This document shows positions 59,876-64,000 of a stretch of 64,000 bases of DNA, piece by piece (the first letter of the stretch is position 1; every line of letters starts with the position of its first letter). Below the pieces are notes generated by a model that saw nothing but the letters and a program-made list of their open reading frames with translations, was not told the DNA's origin and did no database searches. The position numbers and the translations under genes were made by a program. This DNA is from Streptomyces iakyrus (GTDB lineage Bacteria; Actinomycetota; Actinomycetes; Streptomycetales; Streptomycetaceae). The DNA lies in the NCBI RefSeq assembly GCF_000717055.1, contig NZ_JNXI01000015.1, forward strand, positions 1 through 64,000. Direction: 5' to 3'.

Positions 59876-60588
59876 TCAGTCCTCGCCCAGGTACGCCTTG
59901 CGTACGGACTCGTCGTGGAGCAGGTCCTGCCCGGTGCCGGAGAGGACGATGTTGCCGACCTCCATGACGTGGCCCTGGTCCGCCAGGGACAGCGCGGCCT
60001 GGGCGTTCTGTTCGACGAGGAGGATCGTCGTGCCCTGGGACTTCAGCTCGGAGATGGTCGCCATGATCTTCTGCATCATGATCGGGGAGAGTCCCATGGA
60101 GGGCTCGTCGAGCATGAGGAGCTTGGGCTGGGACATGAGGGCCCTGCCCATGGCGAGCATCTGCTGTTCACCCCCGGACAGCGTGCCCGCGGCCTGCTTG
60201 CGGCGTTCCCCGAGGATGGGGAAGAGGTCGTAGGCGCGCTGGATGTCCTTCTCGATGCCTTCCTTGTCCTTGCGGAGGAATGCTCCGAGCTGGAGGTTCT
60301 CCGCGATGGTGAGGCGGGGGAAGATGTGCCGGCCTTCGGGGGAGTGGGCCAGGCCGAGAGAGACGATCTTGTGGGCGGGGACCCCGTTGAGGGGCTTGCC
60401 GTCGAAGAGGATCTTTCCGGCGGTGGGCTTGAGCAGTCCCGAGAGGGTGCGCAGGGTGGTCGTCTTGCCGGCGCCGTTGGTGCCGATGAGGGTGACGACC
60501 TGGCCGGCGTCGACGCTGAAGGAGATGCCCTTGACGGCTTCGATCTTGCCGTAGGAGACCCGGAGGTCCTCGACTTCGAGGAGTGCGG

Positions 60589-60592
<4 letters not shown>
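59876..60592 (-). CDS. livF: Branched-chain amino acid ABC transporter ATPase LivF
   Basis: 238-residue ATPase of the LIV-type transporter. Walker A is GTNGAGKTT, Q-loop region LAHSPEGRHIFPRLT, signature TLSGGEQQM, Walker B LLMLDEPSMGLSP and H-loop VEQNAQAAL (the LivF-specific replacement of His by Gln-Asn). The GTG start overlaps the livG stop. Last gene of the operon. Confidence 0.95.
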
Positions 60593-61461
<869 letters not shown>

Positions 61462-61466
61462 CTTGG

Positions 61467-63281
61467 TTACGCCCCCGCCTTGGTGACGGCCGGTTCGTCG
61501 GTCAGCGTGGTCTGTTTGGGTACGTCGAGTTGGCCGGTCTCGTGGAATTCGAGCTGGCGCCGGCGGTTGGCGATGATGCCTTCGGGTCGGAAGCGCATCA
61601 GGAGGATGAGCGCGATGCCGAAGGCGAGGAGTGACTTCTCCTGGAGGAAGACGAGCTTCTCGGGGAGGAGGTAGAGCAGGGCTGCGCCGAGGAGGGGTCC
61701 TGCGACCGTGCCCATGCCGCCGAGGACGACCGCGGCCAGGAGGAACGCGGAGTTGGGCGGGGTGGAGCCGGCGAACTGGTAGGGCGTGGGGACGACGCTG
61801 TAGGTGACGTGGGCGCTGACGGTGCCGGCGAGGCCGGCGAGGGCGGCGCCGAGGGCGAAGGCGACGAGCTTGACGCGGAAGCCGTTGATGCCCATGGCGG
61901 TGGCGGCGGTCTCGTCCTCGCGGATGGCGATCCAGGAGCGGCCGATGCGGGAGTCCGCTGCACGCGTGTAGACCAGGACGACGATGGCCATGATGAGGAC
62001 CATCAGGAGGTAGTAGTTGGCGAAGCGGCCCAGGGTGAATCCGCCGATGTCGTGGGCTTCTCCGAAGTTGAATCCGAGGAGCTTCAGGTCGGGGATGGAG
62101 GGGATGCCGTTGGGGCCGTTGGTGACGTCGGGTCCGGACTGGCCGTCCATGTTGTTGACGGCGATGCGGAAGATCTCGCCGAAGCCCAGCGTCACGATCG
62201 CCAGGTAGTCGCCGCGCAGGCGCAGGGTCGGGGCGCCGATGAGGACGCCGAAGATCAGCGACGCGGCGGCGCCGGCCAGGGCGGAGGCCCAGAAGGGCAG
62301 GTGGACGCCGGAGATGGTGGAGAACTCGGAGCCGGAGACGAGGGCGGCGGTGTAGGCGCCGACGCCGAGGAAGGCGACGTATCCGAGGTCGAGGAGTCCG
62401 GCGAGGCCGACGACGATGTTGAGGCCGAGGGCGACGGTCCCGAAGATCAGGATGTTGACGCCGATGTTGGCGTAGTGGTCGTCGGTCTGGGTGAAGGGGA
62501 AGGCGATGGCCGCGGCGAAGCCCATGGCGAGGGTGAAGCTGCGGTTGCCGGCGACGAGTGCGGAGAAGCGGTCGAGGAGGCCTGCGGTGTGCAGCGCCCA
62601 GACGGCGAAGGTGACGACGAAGAGGTAGCCGACGAAGAGTTCGCCGTACTCGGTGTCGATGCCGTAGGTGAAGACGCCGAGGCCGATGATGGTGACCACG
62701 GTGATGACGGCCCGCTGGATCCAGGGCGCGGTGGCCTGGGGGGCGGGGATGCGCTCGGGCTTGGCGAGGTAGGCCTTGACGGCTTCCTTGGTGCTGTCGG
62801 TGCCGGTGCGCTCCTGGGGGAGGGCGAAGGCGCCGATGACGGGCAGCAGGGAGGCCACGGCCGCGAGCCAGCCGCCGGGTTCGAGGTTGACGACGCCGCC
62901 GAGTTTGGTGCTGATGGCGATGACGGTGAACCAGGTGACGGCGAAGCCGCCGAGGGCGGTGAGGGCGAGCGGTGCGTTGTTGCGGGCGGGCAGCAGCCAG
63001 CCGAGTCCGCGGACGCCGTAGGAGGCGAGGGCGAACAGGGCGGTGAGGACGCCGGCGGTGAAGGTCAGCCACTGCAGGCCGCCGGGGTAGCCGTTGTAGG
63101 TGAGGTCGCCGGGGAATTCCGCGGTCCAGGTCCAGGCGAGGTACGCGGAGGCGGCGGTGGCGATGCCGCCGGCGAGCAGCAGGCCGCGGGCGGCCGCGGT
63201 GGGCAGCGGGATGAGACCGCGCAGTGCGGGCGTCGGGGTGGGGACGGCGTCCGGCGTCGGGGTCTTGGTCGTCTCGGTCAT
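61467..63281 (-). CDS. livM: Branched-chain amino acid ABC permease LivM
   Basis: 604-residue permease, longer than the usual 350-420 of LivM. The C-terminal 320 residues carry the LivM core: TVALGLNIVVGLAGLLDLGY, GAYTAALV, the EAA-like loop TLRLRGDYLAIVTLGFGEIF, and SRIGRSWIAIREDETAA. The first about 280 residues hold several extra transmembrane helices (RGLLLAGGIATAASAYLAW; WLTFTAGVLTALFALASYGV; SLLPVIGAFALP) with no known function. Such long LivM proteins occur in streptomycetes. ATG 63281 is 4 bases after the livH stop. Confidence 0.93.
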   Translation of the reverse strand: MTETTKTPTPDAVPTPTPALRGLIPLPTAAARGLLLAGGIATAASAYLAWTWTAEFPGDLTYNGYPGGLQWLTFTAGVLTALFALASYGVRGLGWLLPARNNAPLALTALGGFAVTWFTVIAISTKLGGVVNLEPGGWLAAVASLLPVIGAFALPQERTGTDSTKEAVKAYLAKPERIPAPQATAPWIQRAVITVVTIIGLGVFTYGIDTEYGELFVGYLFVVTFAVWALHTAGLLDRFSALVAGNRSFTLAMGFAAAIAFPFTQTDDHYANIGVNILIFGTVALGLNIVVGLAGLLDLGYVAFLGVGAYTAALVSGSEFSTISGVHLPFWASALAGAAASLIFGVLIGAPTLRLRGDYLAIVTLGFGEIFRIAVNNMDGQSGPDVTNGPNGIPSIPDLKLLGFNFGEAHDIGGFTLGRFANYYLLMVLIMAIVVLVYTRAADSRIGRSWIAIREDETAATAMGINGFRVKLVAFALGAALAGLAGTVSAHVTYSVVPTPYQFAGSTPPNSAFLLAAVVLGGMGTVAGPLLGAALLYLLPEKLVFLQEKSLLAFGIALILLMRFRPEGIIANRRRQLEFHETGQLDVPKQTTLTDEPAVTKAGA

Positions 63282-63285
63282 GTGA

Positions 63286-64000
63286 TCACGCCCTGTCCGC
63301 GACGCGCTCGCCGAGCAGGCCCTGTGGCCTGAAGAGGAGCACGAGGATGAGGAGGCAGAAGGCCCAGACGTTGGCCCAGCTCTGGCCGCCGAGCTGCTGC
63401 ATGCCCGGGATCTCGTCGATGTAGGCGGAGGCGAGGGTTTCGGCGACGCCGAGGACGACGCCGCCGAGCATGGCGCCGTAGATGTTGCCGATGCCGCCGA
63501 GGACGGCCGCGGTGAAGGCCTTGAGGCCCATCAGGAAGCCCATGCGGTAGTCGACGTTGCCGTACTTGAGTCCGTAGGCGACGGCGGCGACGGCGGCGAA
63601 GAAGCCGCCGATGGCGAAGGCGATGACGATGATGCGGTTGGTGTCGATGCCCATCAGCTGCGCCGTGTCGGGGTCCTGTGCGGTGGCCTGCATGGCGCGG
63701 CCGGTGCGGCTGCGGCGCACGAAGAAGGCGAGGGCGGCCATGCAGAGGACGGCGGCGAGGATGAGGAAGATGTCGGCGTCCTTGATGGTGACGGAGCCGA
63801 TGTCGTGGGTGGCGTCGAGGCCGGGGAAGGCGCGGGCGCGGTCGGCGCCGGGGTAGAAGTTGCGCACGACCTCCTGGAGGGCCAGGGAGAGGCCGATGGC
63901 GGTGATGAGCGGTGCCAGGCGTGGTGCTCCGCGCAGTGGTCGGTAGGCGAACCGTTCCGCTCCGACGGCTATGAGGATGGCGACGAGGGCTCCGCCGAGG
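63286..64000 (-). CDS. livH: Branched-chain amino acid ABC permease LivH (partial)
   Basis: The last about 238 residues of the LivH permease; the start lies beyond the window. Visible features: GGALVAILIAVGAERFAYRPLRG, APLITAIGLSLALQEVVRNF, the EAA loop SRTGRAMQATAQDPDTAQLMGI, and AAVAAVAYGLKYGNVD. With LivM it forms the membrane channel of the leucine/isoleucine/valine importer; the substrate-binding protein LivK should be upstream. Confidence 0.93.
   Translation of the reverse strand, partial: LGGALVAILIAVGAERFAYRPLRGAPRLAPLITAIGLSLALQEVVRNFYPGADRARAFPGLDATHDIGSVTIKDADIFLILAAVLCMAALAFFVRRSRTGRAMQATAQDPDTAQLMGIDTNRIIVIAFAIGGFFAAVAAVAYGLKYGNVDYRMGFLMGLKAFTAAVLGGIGNIYGAMLGGVVLGVAETLASAYIDEIPGMQQLGGQSWANVWAFCLLILVLLFRPQGLLGERVADRA

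Overview
The window is high-GC actinobacterial chromosome, almost certainly Streptomyces. The signs are strong G/C codon bias, many GTG starts, ATGA/GTGA stop-start overlaps, leaderless-looking starts, PriA in place of HisA, and a split his/trp region. From memory the gene order hisDCB-H-priA-hisF-hisI-trpE-trpC-trpM-trpBA-lgt-gltBD-pyk-pdtaR-liv resembles the S. coelicolor core; no alignment could be run.

Layout. 0.1-4.8 kb: minus-strand genes for a YbaK-type deacylase, a small secreted protein, a LON substrate-binding-domain protein, a helical-repeat protein and a large membrane-anchored solenoid protein. 4.9-10.7 kb: tightly coupled his operon hisD-hisC-hisB-small membrane ORF-hisH-priA-ridA-like-hisF. 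11.4-20.1 kb: hisI-trpE, three small membrane/unknown genes, trpC-trpM-trpB-trpA, a DsbA-like thioredoxin and lgt. 20.1-26.9 kb (minus): a six-gene overlapping operon of four ADP-ribosylglycohydrolase-family paralogues, a class III CoA-transferase and a CitE-like lyase. 27.1-34.3 kb: a VIT1-family metal transporter, then gltB-gltD behind a good GlnR-box candidate. 34.4-42.3 kb: two FtsX-type permeases with an ABC ATPase carrying an AbrB-like tail, and a divergent second ABC ATPase. 42.3-50.4 kb: a TerF-like vWA protein, an orphan cytochrome b, a zinc metallopeptidase, a GNAT, a chorismate mutase, an orphan receiver protein and aminopeptidase N. 50.4-53.8 kb: a repeat-rich intergenic region, then an orphan PLP decarboxylase plus N-hydroxylase pair. 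53.8-58.1 kb: a Tat-exported 5'-nucleotidase, a SIMPL protein and pyruvate kinase. 58.1-64 kb: a LAGLIDADG-type protein beside an odd class-I tRNA with anticodon CAA, the ANTAR regulator PdtaR, and livF-G-M-H running off the end.

How genes work together. The his genes convert PRPP-derived intermediates to histidine, and PriA is expected to serve both His and Trp synthesis because no trpF is present. TrpE, TrpC, TrpB and TrpA cover chorismate to tryptophan except trpD, trpG and trpF. GltBD makes glutamate, which feeds HisC and other transaminases, and the upstream GlnR box would link it to nitrogen status. The most unusual items are the four-paralogue ARH/CoA operon, the class-I tRNA-Leu(CAA) next to a homing-endonuclease-like gene, the ABC-AbrB fusion, the orphan hydroxamate-type enzyme pair with degenerate repeats upstream, and a widespread Streptomyces repeat forming the 3' end of trpM.
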